Source of the DNA: a virus | Reading direction: 5' to 3' (one strand) | Virus record (IMG/VR): IMGVR_UViG_3300025646_000015 | Span: 37,269-101,268 of that record | DNA: 64,000 nt | Shown here: piece after piece, positions 15,762-23,381 of the stretch | Position numbering within the stretch: position 1 is the stretch's first letter | Layout of the letters: every line of letters begins with the position of its first letter | Position numbers and translations under genes: made by a program | The notes under the pieces: model-generated | Database searches by the model: none | What the model was told of the DNA's origin: nothing | Seen by the model: the letters and a program-made list of their open reading frames with translations, nothing else

Positions 15762-16349
15762 TCATAATTTCTCAGCTATAGTGTTTAAACGGTCTTTCTT
15801 TTTTACAGAATAACCATACTGTTTTAATTTTTCTACACAAGGTTTATATACTTCACCTTTTAGCTCGTTGATTCTTGGATATCCGTCGGCATGTAAATGC
15901 TCAAACTCAATATACTTAATATCAAATTTATCTAAATTAAAGTTTAATAAAATTTCACAATCGGAACCTTCAGCGTCAATATAAAGTCTATCACATTCTG
16001 TTATATTATTAAGTTTAAAAAATTCATCTAAAGTAAAACATTCAACTTCTATTTCAAAAATGCTTTCATGGTTATGTGCTGTTAAATGTTGCCTATTAAT
16101 TGAAGAGTGCTGGATTTTTGATATATTAGTAGGAACAAACATCTTAATAACTTTTTTATTCGCTACAGGGGATATAGCTATATTAAAAATTTTAAAGTTT
16201 TTTATGTTTTTATATGCCTCTTTAATGTGTGGGTTACACATGGATAAAGGTTCTATAAGGTAAACCTTTTCAATTTCATCTTTGTGATTTATAACATATT
16301 TGTGACAATCATCTAAAGAATTATTAGTGCCTACTTGTACTATTTTCAT
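15762..16349 (-). CDS. FkbM-family methyltransferase
   Basis: This 195-residue protein begins MKIVQVGTNNSLDDCHKYV. VYLIEPLSMCNPHIKEAYKN near residue 30 gives the acidic SAM-ribose contact, and LYIDAEGSDCEILLNFN near residue 118 is the FkbM motif D-x-E-G. YIEFEHLHADGY follows as the next core strand. It is compact but complete. It lies upstream of the tmRNA promoter and is separated from the sulfotransferase gene by a 145-nt gap with only weak palindromes. Confidence 0.8.
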   Translation of the reverse strand: MKIVQVGTNNSLDDCHKYVINHKDEIEKVYLIEPLSMCNPHIKEAYKNIKNFKIFNIAISPVANKKVIKMFVPTNISKIQHSSINRQHLTAHNHESIFEIEVECFTLDEFFKLNNITECDRLYIDAEGSDCEILLNFNLDKFDIKYIEFEHLHADGYPRINELKGEVYKPCVEKLKQYGYSVKKKDRLNTIAEKL

Positions 16350-16494
16350 ATTAATAATTTATTAAAATTGTTGATTAAAAATTTACTTTTTGTAAATTCA
16401 AGTCTATCTTAGGATTACACCGAATTCCATTTTTTTAACTATATCTATAGTTTATTAAAATTTTTTTATACTATAGATTATTCAATTTTCTAAA

Positions 16495-17109
16495 TTATTC
16501 TCCAAATTCATAACCAAAATACTCAATGTCTCGTGCATACTTTTCTGCGACAATCTCGCGAGTTTCATCATCGTAGTATTCGGTGTAGTGTTTGTGGTTG
16601 GTTTTGTTAACATGTGGTAGGCTCTGAAAAGGAAGTCCAAGCGAAAAGCTTATTTCATCAAAGCTTTTTTGAAGAGATTCGTATTTAAATATTAAATCAC
16701 ATCCTTTCGCAAAATCTATTACATTCATTGAAATAGGAGGCCACACGCTAAGATGTTTTTTTACAAATTCCCTAAAAGAGACAGACCCTACATTGAACCT
16801 TGAAGTTGAGTTGAAACCATAGCTCCATGCCGAGACCAAACGTGAATAAGGATTGCGAGAAAAACAGAATTTAAAGTAGTTACCGAGGTTTTTATATGTT
16901 TCTGGGAAAAGCTTGCCTAGCTCATGCATTGGTATATGATGGGGACAATAATTAATATTTGTTTTTGAGTGAATAAAATTTAAAAATTCTCCTTGACTAA
17001 GTCCATGATATAAATCTTTTTCTGTCAAACCAAGTCCAACAATTAATGAAGAACTGCCAGTTTTCGGGTAACGCAAAAATATATATTTATGTTTTTCAGA
17101 GATGATCAT
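16495..17109 (-). CDS. Carbohydrate sulfotransferase (Sulfotransfer_2-like)
   Basis: This 204-residue protein has the PAPS loop YIFLRYPKTGSSSLIVGL near residue 9 (K-T-G-S-S). FKFCFSRNPYSRLVSAW near residue 75 gives the 3'-phosphate contact R-x-P-x-R-x-x-S. CPHHIPMHEL near residue 55 is a typical acceptor-side stretch. It transfers sulfate from PAPS to a sugar. It sits 3 nt behind the Bpt/ATE-like gene. Two sulfotransferases in one phage suggest a sulfated glycan. Confidence 0.8.
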   Translation of the reverse strand: MIISEKHKYIFLRYPKTGSSSLIVGLGLTEKDLYHGLSQGEFLNFIHSKTNINYCPHHIPMHELGKLFPETYKNLGNYFKFCFSRNPYSRLVSAWSYGFNSTSRFNVGSVSFREFVKKHLSVWPPISMNVIDFAKGCDLIFKYESLQKSFDEISFSLGLPFQSLPHVNKTNHKHYTEYYDDETREIVAEKYARDIEYFGYEFGE

Positions 17110-17111
17110 GT

Positions 17112-17915
17112 TTAAAACCCAAGTAGTTTTTGAAATTTATTATAATCCACAAAATCTTCTAATGTATTGCTATTAGAATCGTTTTGTGCGATATTAATTA
17201 ATTGTCGTTTATTTGACATCCATTTCCTTCCTGTCCAAACTTGTACTCCTTTAATGTAAGATTTGTATTGAGAGGGTGTTTCGCTATACACTCCGATGTA
17301 TAAGTATTTGAAGTTAAAGCGTTTACAAAGCTCGACTTCTAAATGGTTGGATAAATTGCCGAGAGATAATTGTGGCTCAGAGTAGTCCCAAAAAAATAAA
17401 CCCGAAACTAAAGAGTGACCAACTTGAGTCATTGCGGTACAGGCAATTATTTCATCGTTTAGATAAAACAAAATGAAATGACTACTATCATCAACAACAT
17501 ATTTAAGAAAATTTTCTTTATCTAATATATCTTTGTAATTTTTGTGTGTTACATAGTTGTTATATATAGAATAAAGTTTATCTTTTATTTGATCTCTATC
17601 TGATTTTATATTTAAATCGCCAATAGTAATGTATTTGTAAGAAAAATTATTTAATTTTAATGCTTTTAAGTGCTTACTTTTTGCGCGGAACTTTTCGCAT
17701 TCGATTCTTGCGCTTCTTAATTGACACCAAATTTGTTTATTATTTGCTTCACTTTCGTTCACAAATTCGCAATCGTTGGTATAGAAATATGTGGGTAGCC
17801 AACCCGTAGCTAGGGCTTCATCCTCTTCGCCACTATCAACCCAAGCAGAAATAAGAGTATAATTAAAGTCTGTATCAGCTTGCTTAGAAATAACATGGTC
17901 ATAAAATATTTTCAT
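17112..17915 (-). CDS. Aminoacyl-tRNA-protein transferase-like protein (Bpt/ATE1 family, GNAT fold)
   Basis: In this 267-residue protein the C-terminal half matches the ATE_C pattern: GLFFWDYSEPQLSLGNLSNHLE near residue 170, FKYLYIGVYSETPSQYKSYIKG near 205, then a conserved Trp. The family signature is S-L-G-x-Y followed by YLYLGYW...M.YK..F. The N-terminal half has ALATGWLPTYFY and CQLRSARIECEKFRAKSKHLKALK, recalling the family's GWRRxG...R..R and basic tRNA-side helix. The paired zinc/Fe-S cysteines of ATE1 are mostly absent. Family members add Leu or Arg to protein N-termini, creating N-degrons for ClpS/ClpA-type proteolysis. The identification is by eye; another GNAT activity is possible. 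Confidence 0.6.
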   Translation of the reverse strand: MKIFYDHVISKQADTDFNYTLISAWVDSGEEDEALATGWLPTYFYTNDCEFVNESEANNKQIWCQLRSARIECEKFRAKSKHLKALKLNNFSYKYITIGDLNIKSDRDQIKDKLYSIYNNYVTHKNYKDILDKENFLKYVVDDSSHFILFYLNDEIIACTAMTQVGHSLVSGLFFWDYSEPQLSLGNLSNHLEVELCKRFNFKYLYIGVYSETPSQYKSYIKGVQVWTGRKWMSNKRQLINIAQNDSNSNTLEDFVDYNKFQKLLGF

Positions 17916-17931
17916 TCTACATTGATGTTTT

Positions 17932-18534
17932 TTATTTTTGGTTATTTAATAATGAACCAATTAAATCAAATGTTTTTTCATTCTTTGTAAGAACCCCAAG
18001 ACCATGAGAATGCTTAAAATTAAAATTATAAAATTCATCTTTGATCTCATCAAAAAATCTTCCTACATCCTTTGGAAATGAAATTGTGTCGTGAAATAAA
18101 ATTAAAGCATCTTCGTTACAATGATCAATCCAGTTTGTGAAATCTGATTTTACAGCATCGTATGTATGAAGTCCGTCAATGTGTAAAATATCTATTTTTT
18201 TATTCCAAGTTTTAGATAGTTCGGTGAAATCACTTTTTATAATTTCTACATTATCTATGTCATAGTGTGATTCCATGTCCGATTGTAAATTTTTAACAAT
18301 TTCATACGTGTTTCTATATTTTGCGTGTTCATCACCTTGAAACCAATCGACTCCATAAACTTTTCCAATTTTTGGTTGGGCAAAGCAAAAAGTGGAAAAT
18401 CCGTAGTCAACTCCAAGATCAACTACAATATCTGGTTTTAAAATTTCAACCAAATTCATTGCAAATTCTCCGTGACCCATCCATGCAGTTCCATGCACAC
18501 TTATTAATTTTTTAATGTATTTAACTCTGCTCAT
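17932..18534 (-). CDS. Class I SAM methyltransferase (Methyltransf_24-like)
   Basis: This 200-residue protein has motif I IVVDLGVDYGFSTFCF near residue 35, an acidic VYGVDWF after strand two, and DILHIDGLHTYDAVKSD near residue 112, the D-G-x-H metal-binding signature of the CmcI/macrocin O-methyltransferase group. LILFHDTISF follows. Such enzymes are Mg-dependent O-methyltransferases acting on sugars or small molecules. It lies in an operon between the ATE-like gene and a glycosyltransferase-like gene. Confidence 0.75.
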   Translation of the reverse strand: MSRVKYIKKLISVHGTAWMGHGEFAMNLVEILKPDIVVDLGVDYGFSTFCFAQPKIGKVYGVDWFQGDEHAKYRNTYEIVKNLQSDMESHYDIDNVEIIKSDFTELSKTWNKKIDILHIDGLHTYDAVKSDFTNWIDHCNEDALILFHDTISFPKDVGRFFDEIKDEFYNFNFKHSHGLGVLTKNEKTFDLIGSLLNNQK

Positions 18535-18564
18535 TATATTTTATATTTTAAATTGTATTGTTTA

Positions 18565-19242
18565 TCAATTGGAGAACAACCAAAACTCAGCACTGTAGAA
18601 TGGGGACTGCTTTAATTTACAATCTGAATATTTATTTAATTGTACATACTTAATAGGACAGGGCAGACTTTTTAGATGATCGGAAGTTGACCACCAAAAA
18701 TTACCGCTGTAATGGTTGCCACGAAAATCTATACCAGTATGGTTTTTGTTATTCAAATCTTTTTGGCACTTTCTCCAATTTGTTATTAAAGTGTTAGACA
18801 TTGCTAATCTCCAATCCTCTCGGCTGTTGTAATACATATGAGCGCCAGAATGCACAGAGCCTTTTCCGTGAAGATATAATATATTCGCAGGATTTTTTAA
18901 CGCATTAATTTGATCATGCATGAATTTAAGAGTGTCAGCCTCAAGCCCTGTTTTACCAATTAGAAGTCTGTGATTATTTTCAATCTCAATGGGAGTGAAT
19001 GAACTTATATACTCCCGCAATTCTTGATTAAGATATTGATGCAAATTTATTTTAGACAATTTACTTGCAAATGTTTGTTGAATATTATGCCTATGCTCTT
19101 GCATATTTGCCCCAATAATATTAATGTGTAATTTGTTTATATTTTCATACAAATCTGACTTTATAATTTCATCTAATGTTCTAGAAAGTATATCGAAAGA
19201 TTTATCTGTACAAAAGTAATGATAGTAAATTATTTTATTCAT
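18565..19242 (-). CDS. Glycosyltransferase-like protein
   Basis: This 225-residue protein has NILYLHGKGSVHSG near residue 120, then DWRLAMSNTLITNWRKC and HYSGNFWWSTSDHLKSLP near residue 182. The set H-G-K-G, W...L...W..C, and GNFWW belongs to a family of putative glycosyltransferases often found in polysaccharide loci and large viruses. No DxD motif is certain. It is translationally coupled to the next gene upstream (overlap of 4 nt). Confidence 0.5.
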   Translation of the reverse strand: MNKIIYYHYFCTDKSFDILSRTLDEIIKSDLYENINKLHINIIGANMQEHRHNIQQTFASKLSKINLHQYLNQELREYISSFTPIEIENNHRLLIGKTGLEADTLKFMHDQINALKNPANILYLHGKGSVHSGAHMYYNSREDWRLAMSNTLITNWRKCQKDLNNKNHTGIDFRGNHYSGNFWWSTSDHLKSLPCPIKYVQLNKYSDCKLKQSPFYSAEFWLFSN

Positions 19243-19778
19243 TCTACATTATATATTTCTGTATTGGGTTTAGGTATAAATTTTACACTATCATTTACTA
19301 TATGATCATCCCATATGATCTTATTTGTTGGTTGCGCGGCAAAATTGCCCTCGTTTAATTTGATAAAATGAAATGGTTTGTAAAACTTTGGGTCTTCTGC
19401 TCGATCTGAGCCATAAGGTTCTAAGGTAAACATATATTGACCATGATGAAATTCTTTATTTTCATCAAAAAACTTACAATTCATATATTTGAGATAGTCG
19501 TATTCAATAACACTGTTAGAATAGCTAAATGAATCATAAGTCATTAAGAATGATAAATCTCTTTGTGGAGCTTCCTTGAGCCAGCAAAAGGCATGTAAGG
19601 GTAACTTTGTATATACCGCGCCATTTTCAATCATAGCTACAAATGTCATAGCTTGATTTTTGATTGTATGGACGCCGAAAATTACACAATTTAAATGATC
19701 GGGTATATCTTCAGAATTAGAAACAAATTCTCTCCTCAAAAAGCATTTGATTGCTGGAGTGTTATTGCATAACTTCAC
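19239..19778 (-). CDS. Conserved hypothetical protein of phage type
   Basis: This 179-residue protein has the pattern GAVYTKLPLHAFCW near residue 53, then YDYLKY, HHGQYMFTLEPYGSD near residue 110 and FAAQPTNKIIWDDHIV near residue 147. I associate this order of motifs with a family shared by marine phages and bacteria, with no assigned function. There are no transmembrane segments. It overlaps both neighbours by 4 nt, so it belongs to the 17.9-20.5 kb operon. Confidence 0.55.
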   Translation of the reverse strand: MKLCNNTPAIKCFLRREFVSNSEDIPDHLNCVIFGVHTIKNQAMTFVAMIENGAVYTKLPLHAFCWLKEAPQRDLSFLMTYDSFSYSNSVIEYDYLKYMNCKFFDENKEFHHGQYMFTLEPYGSDRAEDPKFYKPFHFIKLNEGNFAAQPTNKIIWDDHIVNDSVKFIPKPNTEIYNVE

Positions 19779-20476
19779 ACATCTTTAGGTTTTTTTTTCT
19801 TTTGCGCTTTTTTATATGCTTCTGGATCTGGGCGATCTTTATCTCCAGGTTTTGCTGGACGATAGTTTTTACCTTCCCTTTTTTTCTTTTCTCTAATGTT
19901 ATGCCAAAGGCCTTTGCCTTCAGCCTCTGATTTCTCTTTAGGTTCTTCTTCTTTTTTGGAATCTTTATCTTCTGCTTTCTTGGGATCTTTGCCCTGTTTT
20001 TTTAAAATTTTCTTTTGCATTTCTGGGGGAAGTTTTTTTTGCTGCTCAGTTAATTCGGCATCAGATTCATCTAAATAATTTAAGAGATCTTCATAAGTTT
20101 CTTCGGAACCCTTTGTGACTTTAGTAACACTTTTCTTGCTCCACATTTTACATGACCAATAGCGGGCTTTTGTTTTTGGTCCTGGATTTTCACAATTATG
20201 TCTCGCGCGAAAAGATTTCCTGCGCTCAGGACTGTCTCTTTTGATTTCCATATTGGGGTCTCCAAAATTAACTTTAACGACATTACCCTTTTCGTTTTTC
20301 ACATAGACCGAAAACTTCTTTGGTCCGCCTGGTGTACGAAAAGGTTTGTTTAAAGTCTTGCCCTTTGTTTTTTCTTCGGCCCAAGCTTCTTCGCCAATTT
20401 CTTCTTCGTTCCCAACTTCGGCAGCAAACGCTTTCTTGATTTCTGAGGAAAAATCTATTTCATGTTTGTAATTCAT
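19775..20476 (-). CDS. Conserved basic/acidic phage protein, KE-rich C-terminus
   Basis: The start is taken at MNYKHEIDFSS (20476), giving 233 residues. The core has GKPF-type RTPGGPKKFSVYVKNEKG, then VNFGDPNMEIKRDSPERRKSF and CENPGPKTKARYWSCKMW. This arrangement is one I associate with T4-like marine phage proteins of unknown role. The C-terminal half is a highly charged Lys/Glu/Pro segment and ends in GLWHNIREKKKREGKNYRPAKPGD, another phage-typical unit. Its start codon shares the palindrome CATG with the divergent plus-strand gene. Confidence 0.6.
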   Translation of the reverse strand: MNYKHEIDFSSEIKKAFAAEVGNEEEIGEEAWAEEKTKGKTLNKPFRTPGGPKKFSVYVKNEKGNVVKVNFGDPNMEIKRDSPERRKSFRARHNCENPGPKTKARYWSCKMWSKKSVTKVTKGSEETYEDLLNYLDESDAELTEQQKKLPPEMQKKILKKQGKDPKKAEDKDSKKEEEPKEKSEAEGKGLWHNIREKKKREGKNYRPAKPGDKDRPDPEAYKKAQKKKKPKDV

Positions 20477-20483
20477 GTGTAAT
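20477..20483 (+). promoter_or_regulatory. GTGTAAT start-proximal element
   Basis: GTGTAAT ending 9 nt before ATG 20493. Confidence 0.45.
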
Positions 20484-20492
20484 ATATATTGG

Positions 20493-20798
20493 ATGGTAAT
20501 AATTGATTCAAGATTAACTGCTCCACCTAGTGAAGTGTGTCTCTTTAGAGAAATTACACTATTCACGCGAGCTTTTCTGCAAGAAAATATAGTTTTAGAA
20601 TGCAGAAGGGAAGAAAGAGATTTTTACTATAAATGGTTGAAAAATAAAGCGGCATGGGATTATGTTGAGGATTTTATACAACCAAAATCTGAAAACGGGA
20701 GAATTTCTATAAGAACTAAAGATGGAGATATAACCATAGATAGAATTAACTATCAAAATATAAATTTTATATTGCAAAGATTAGGCATATGGACATAG
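20493..20798 (+). CDS. Hypothetical small protein
   Basis: This 101-residue protein begins at ATG 20493 (the frame is open from an ATG at 20475, which overlaps the GTGTAAT element). The body is ECRREERDFYYKWLKNKAAWDYVEDFI, then a basic/polar stretch ending LQRLGIW. There are no membrane segments and no recognised family. It forms a two-gene plus-strand unit with the following membrane gene, which overlaps it by 10 nt. Confidence 0.5.
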   Translation: MVIIDSRLTAPPSEVCLFREITLFTRAFLQENIVLECRREERDFYYKWLKNKAAWDYVEDFIQPKSENGRISIRTKDGDITIDRINYQNINFILQRLGIWT

Positions 20799-20989
20799 GC
20801 AAAGAAAGATTATTGCATTTTATAGTTTTTTTATGTTTCATGCTTATTTATATATGTTATGAAAAAAATAAAGAAAACGAAAAATTAAAAGACATGGTAT
20901 ACGAAGCAGAAAAAACCATTGGCATACAAAACCAAGTTATTATTAATCAGAAACATTACATAGAGGCAATTAATAAATTTATAAATTAA
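20789..20989 (+). CDS. Small membrane-anchored coiled-coil protein
   Basis: This 66-residue protein has a hydrophobic segment LLHFIVFLCFMLIYICY at residues about 8-24, followed by a charged Lys/Glu coiled coil (KNKENEKLKDMVYEAEKTI). The architecture resembles small phage membrane proteins such as i-spanin-like or rI-like factors, but no lysis partner is adjacent. It is convergent with, and overlaps by 4 nt, the deoxyribosyltransferase-like gene. Confidence 0.5.
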   Translation: MDIGKERLLHFIVFLCFMLIYICYEKNKENEKLKDMVYEAEKTIGIQNQVIINQKHYIEAINKFIN

Positions 20990-21522
20990 CGATATTCTTT
21001 TTTTAAGAGTCTCCACCTGTCGGAGTCAATTGGTTTATCTCCTGAATCTATAGAATTAATCATGTTAATAACCTCTTCTATTGAGTTATATATATATTTA
21101 TGAGGAATCATGCCAAACATCCATAATGGGGTTTTTACTTTACCGCCTTCGATGCTAATAAAAATTGGTTTTTTCATCCTTACAGCAGTCACAATTTCTT
21201 CTGCACTACCCCAACTTGCGACTTCTGGAACTAAATGAGCAATAATAAAATCACTTCTATCTACTAAATTTAGATCATAAGATCTTATAGTCTTTAGTTT
21301 TTCTGAAAGTACATCATATTTTTTATTTTTTAATAAAAAGTCCATTTCTGTTCGAGAGTTTTCACTCTCATCAACGTCTTTCACAAAAGGTTTATCGTAT
21401 GGATTAAAGCATAAAATATTAAGTTTGCTCAACTCTTTAGTAACTTCTTTTCTCCAATTTCTTCCATTAAGATACTGCATATGTCCAACCAAATAAACTT
21501 TGGTTTTCTGCAATAAATTCAT
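20986..21522 (-). CDS. Nucleoside 2-deoxyribosyltransferase-like protein
   Basis: This 178-residue protein begins KVYLVGHMQYLNGRNWRKEVTKEL and continues CFNPYDKPF, the opening of the NDT fold. DFIIAHLVPEVASWGSAEEIVTAVRMKKPIFI near residue 90 contains the expected S-D-x-x-I-A and the Glu of GSAEEI, the position of the catalytic Glu in this family. Such enzymes swap bases on deoxynucleosides or cleave deoxynucleotides. In a phage they would recycle nucleotides for DNA synthesis. The fold assignment is better than the reaction. Confidence 0.6.
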   Translation of the reverse strand: MNLLQKTKVYLVGHMQYLNGRNWRKEVTKELSKLNILCFNPYDKPFVKDVDESENSRTEMDFLLKNKKYDVLSEKLKTIRSYDLNLVDRSDFIIAHLVPEVASWGSAEEIVTAVRMKKPIFISIEGGKVKTPLWMFGMIPHKYIYNSIEEVINMINSIDSGDKPIDSDRWRLLKKEYR

Positions 21523-21525
21523 ACT

Positions 21526-22275
21526 TTAATTTTTTAAAAGTTTGATTATCTCCCTAGCTATTTTAGGGGGTATATCTTCATAAGAAGACCAAGAAGATGG
21601 ATCAAATTCTTTAAGATCAATGATATAGATACCGTCTTTATGCCATTGCCTTAATTGATCTAGGAAATTTTCAAAACTTGAAAGACCGAATGCCTCCGCA
21701 CTGGATTTCACGAAACCTTGAGGCGTTAGTGATGAAGATGGATTTGATAATGAAGGATTAGATAAACCTGACTTATCAATTTCATCGTCTCCGACAATAT
21801 GGATATTAAGAAAATTTCTAACACATCTCACAAAAGCTCGATTACAAGCAATTGTCTCTAAAAACTTAGTGGCAAAACTGCTGGTATTATTTAATGTAGC
21901 ATTTGCCGCGTCTTGGAATAAAACAGATTCAAAACTTGTTTCATAATTAGGAAGAAACTCTATAGAGCATAAAACTGAAACATGAAAGTCTTCGCACTTA
22001 ATAAAGTCATATTTTACACTTTTAAAACCTCGAAGCTTTGCCAATTCTTTTATGCCTCCTAATTTAATTAACAACTGATGGTCTTCTAATCCATCAATAG
22101 ATTTAGGCATAGGTTTCTTTCTTAGTTCAAACCAACTCTTGTTTGGGAATAAGAATTCATCTTTAACCATCGCTCTCCAATTGACAGAGCCATCTTCAGA
22201 AAAATTATAATTATAATCTTTTATTAGCCCCCTGTCGTCACGCTGGAAATTTAATTTTAATTGATTTTCTTGCAT
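21526..22275 (-). CDS. Conserved phage protein, possible DNA-annealing/recombination role
   Basis: This 249-residue protein has GSVNWRAMVKDEFLFPNKSW near residue 30, LLIKLGGIKELAKLRGF near residue 68, and TFAT-type FATKFLETIACNRAFVRCVRNFLNI near residue 132, then VGDDEID. This pattern recurs in many tailed phages. The A-x-N-R-A-F-V-R-x-V helix and beta strands recall single-strand annealing proteins, but that is a guess. A Ser/Pro-rich linker follows, and the C-terminus ends PPKIAREIIKLL. Confidence 0.45.
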   Translation of the reverse strand: MQENQLKLNFQRDDRGLIKDYNYNFSEDGSVNWRAMVKDEFLFPNKSWFELRKKPMPKSIDGLEDHQLLIKLGGIKELAKLRGFKSVKYDFIKCEDFHVSVLCSIEFLPNYETSFESVLFQDAANATLNNTSSFATKFLETIACNRAFVRCVRNFLNIHIVGDDEIDKSGLSNPSLSNPSSSLTPQGFVKSSAEAFGLSSFENFLDQLRQWHKDGIYIIDLKEFDPSSWSSYEDIPPKIAREIIKLLKN

Positions 22276-22280
22276 AATAT

Positions 22281-23381
22281 TTAAGATGTTTTATAAAAAA
22301 AGAAAAAATCTTGATCTTCCCACAAGTCAGAAGCATCAATGATTGATTCTAGTTCACCTGAGGATTGTTGACCAATGACCCAGTGAGCCTTACTGCAAAA
22401 CTCTCCGTTTTTGGAAAACAAACGTTTAGATGAAAACATCTTAGTATTATCGCAAAATTCAATAGAATTGTCAATATCTTTTTTTGTTTTTTTAGGGTAG
22501 TGAAAAATAGTTTCGTCAATGTATTTTAGCCTAACATCTTTTAATATATCTTCATTATCAACATACAATTCATATGGAACATTATAGTATTTTAATGTTT
22601 CAACAAATGTAAAATCTTGATCTAAAGAGTTTTTCATGTTGACACAGAATCGTAAATTTCCATGCCTTGCTAAATTAATAAATTCATTAGAAAAAGGTTT
22701 GTCCGTAATAATACTCGCGACCCTTTGATTGCAAAAATTTAAAATTTTATTCTCATCAAAAGATAAATCAGCTCGTATATTTAAACTAGATCTAGGGAAA
22801 AAATTTGGAGCAGGATCAAAATCAGGTATAACTTCGATTACATCTTGATTAGATAAGTTTCCTCTATAAATGTTATTTAGCTTGTTTAACTCGTGATCAA
22901 TCCCTAGGATGTTTAAAATTTTAGAAGCAATATTTGAAGTACTGATATTAATGTAGTTATTGTTGCATTCTAGGTAATCACCTTTGTATTTGGGCCAACA
23001 AAACTGACCAAAGTCTTTGGGGAAAAGACAAAAGCTTGGAACATTAAAACTATTTGATACATAAGTAAAATGATCGTACTCGGAAATGTGACATAAAGAT
23101 TTAGATATTAAATAAGAGTTTTGATTGAAAGAAAGATTTTTTTTATCTACAACGTTATATAAAGAATCTTTACAGTTTCCTATTAATAGAACCTTAATGT
23201 CTTGTTTCTCAAGATAGGGTAGGATTAATCTAATAACTTCATTCCAGTACTTGTAAAATTTTTCATTATCAAAAGAAATGCTTACATAATTTTCATGCAA
23301 ATTTGGATAAAAACAAGGGTTTACAGAAATTTCGTCGAACTTCAATGCAGAATACAGAGAGAATTTTTCCAATTTGTTCAT
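22281..23381 (-). CDS. Glycosyltransferase half, GT9-like C-terminal domain
   Basis: In this 366-residue protein the N-terminal third resembles the C-terminal nucleotide-binding half of GT9 heptosyltransferases: YVSISFDNEKFYKYW, then VLLIGNCKDSLY and HISEYDHFTYVSNSFNVPSFCLFP, where the usual motif reads D-x-x-x-x-H-x-A...P.ALFG. It starts within the stop of the upstream gene (ATGA), whose end looks like the missing N-terminal GT9 half. The remaining 200 residues are not recognised. The two may act as one split enzyme. Confidence 0.45.
   Translation of the reverse strand: MNKLEKFSLYSALKFDEISVNPCFYPNLHENYVSISFDNEKFYKYWNEVIRLILPYLEKQDIKVLLIGNCKDSLYNVVDKKNLSFNQNSYLISKSLCHISEYDHFTYVSNSFNVPSFCLFPKDFGQFCWPKYKGDYLECNNNYINISTSNIASKILNILGIDHELNKLNNIYRGNLSNQDVIEVIPDFDPAPNFFPRSSLNIRADLSFDENKILNFCNQRVASIITDKPFSNEFINLARHGNLRFCVNMKNSLDQDFTFVETLKYYNVPYELYVDNEDILKDVRLKYIDETIFHYPKKTKKDIDNSIEFCDNTKMFSSKRLFSKNGEFCSKAHWVIGQQSSGELESIIDASDLWEDQDFFFFYKTS

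Noticed and set aside
16350-16494. Intergenic palindromes (ACTATA/TATAGT and TTTAC/GTAAA) as regulatory RNA or terminator
   Set aside because: The stems are AT-only and there is no T run directly after them in the right direction. AT-rich DNA produces such palindromes by chance.
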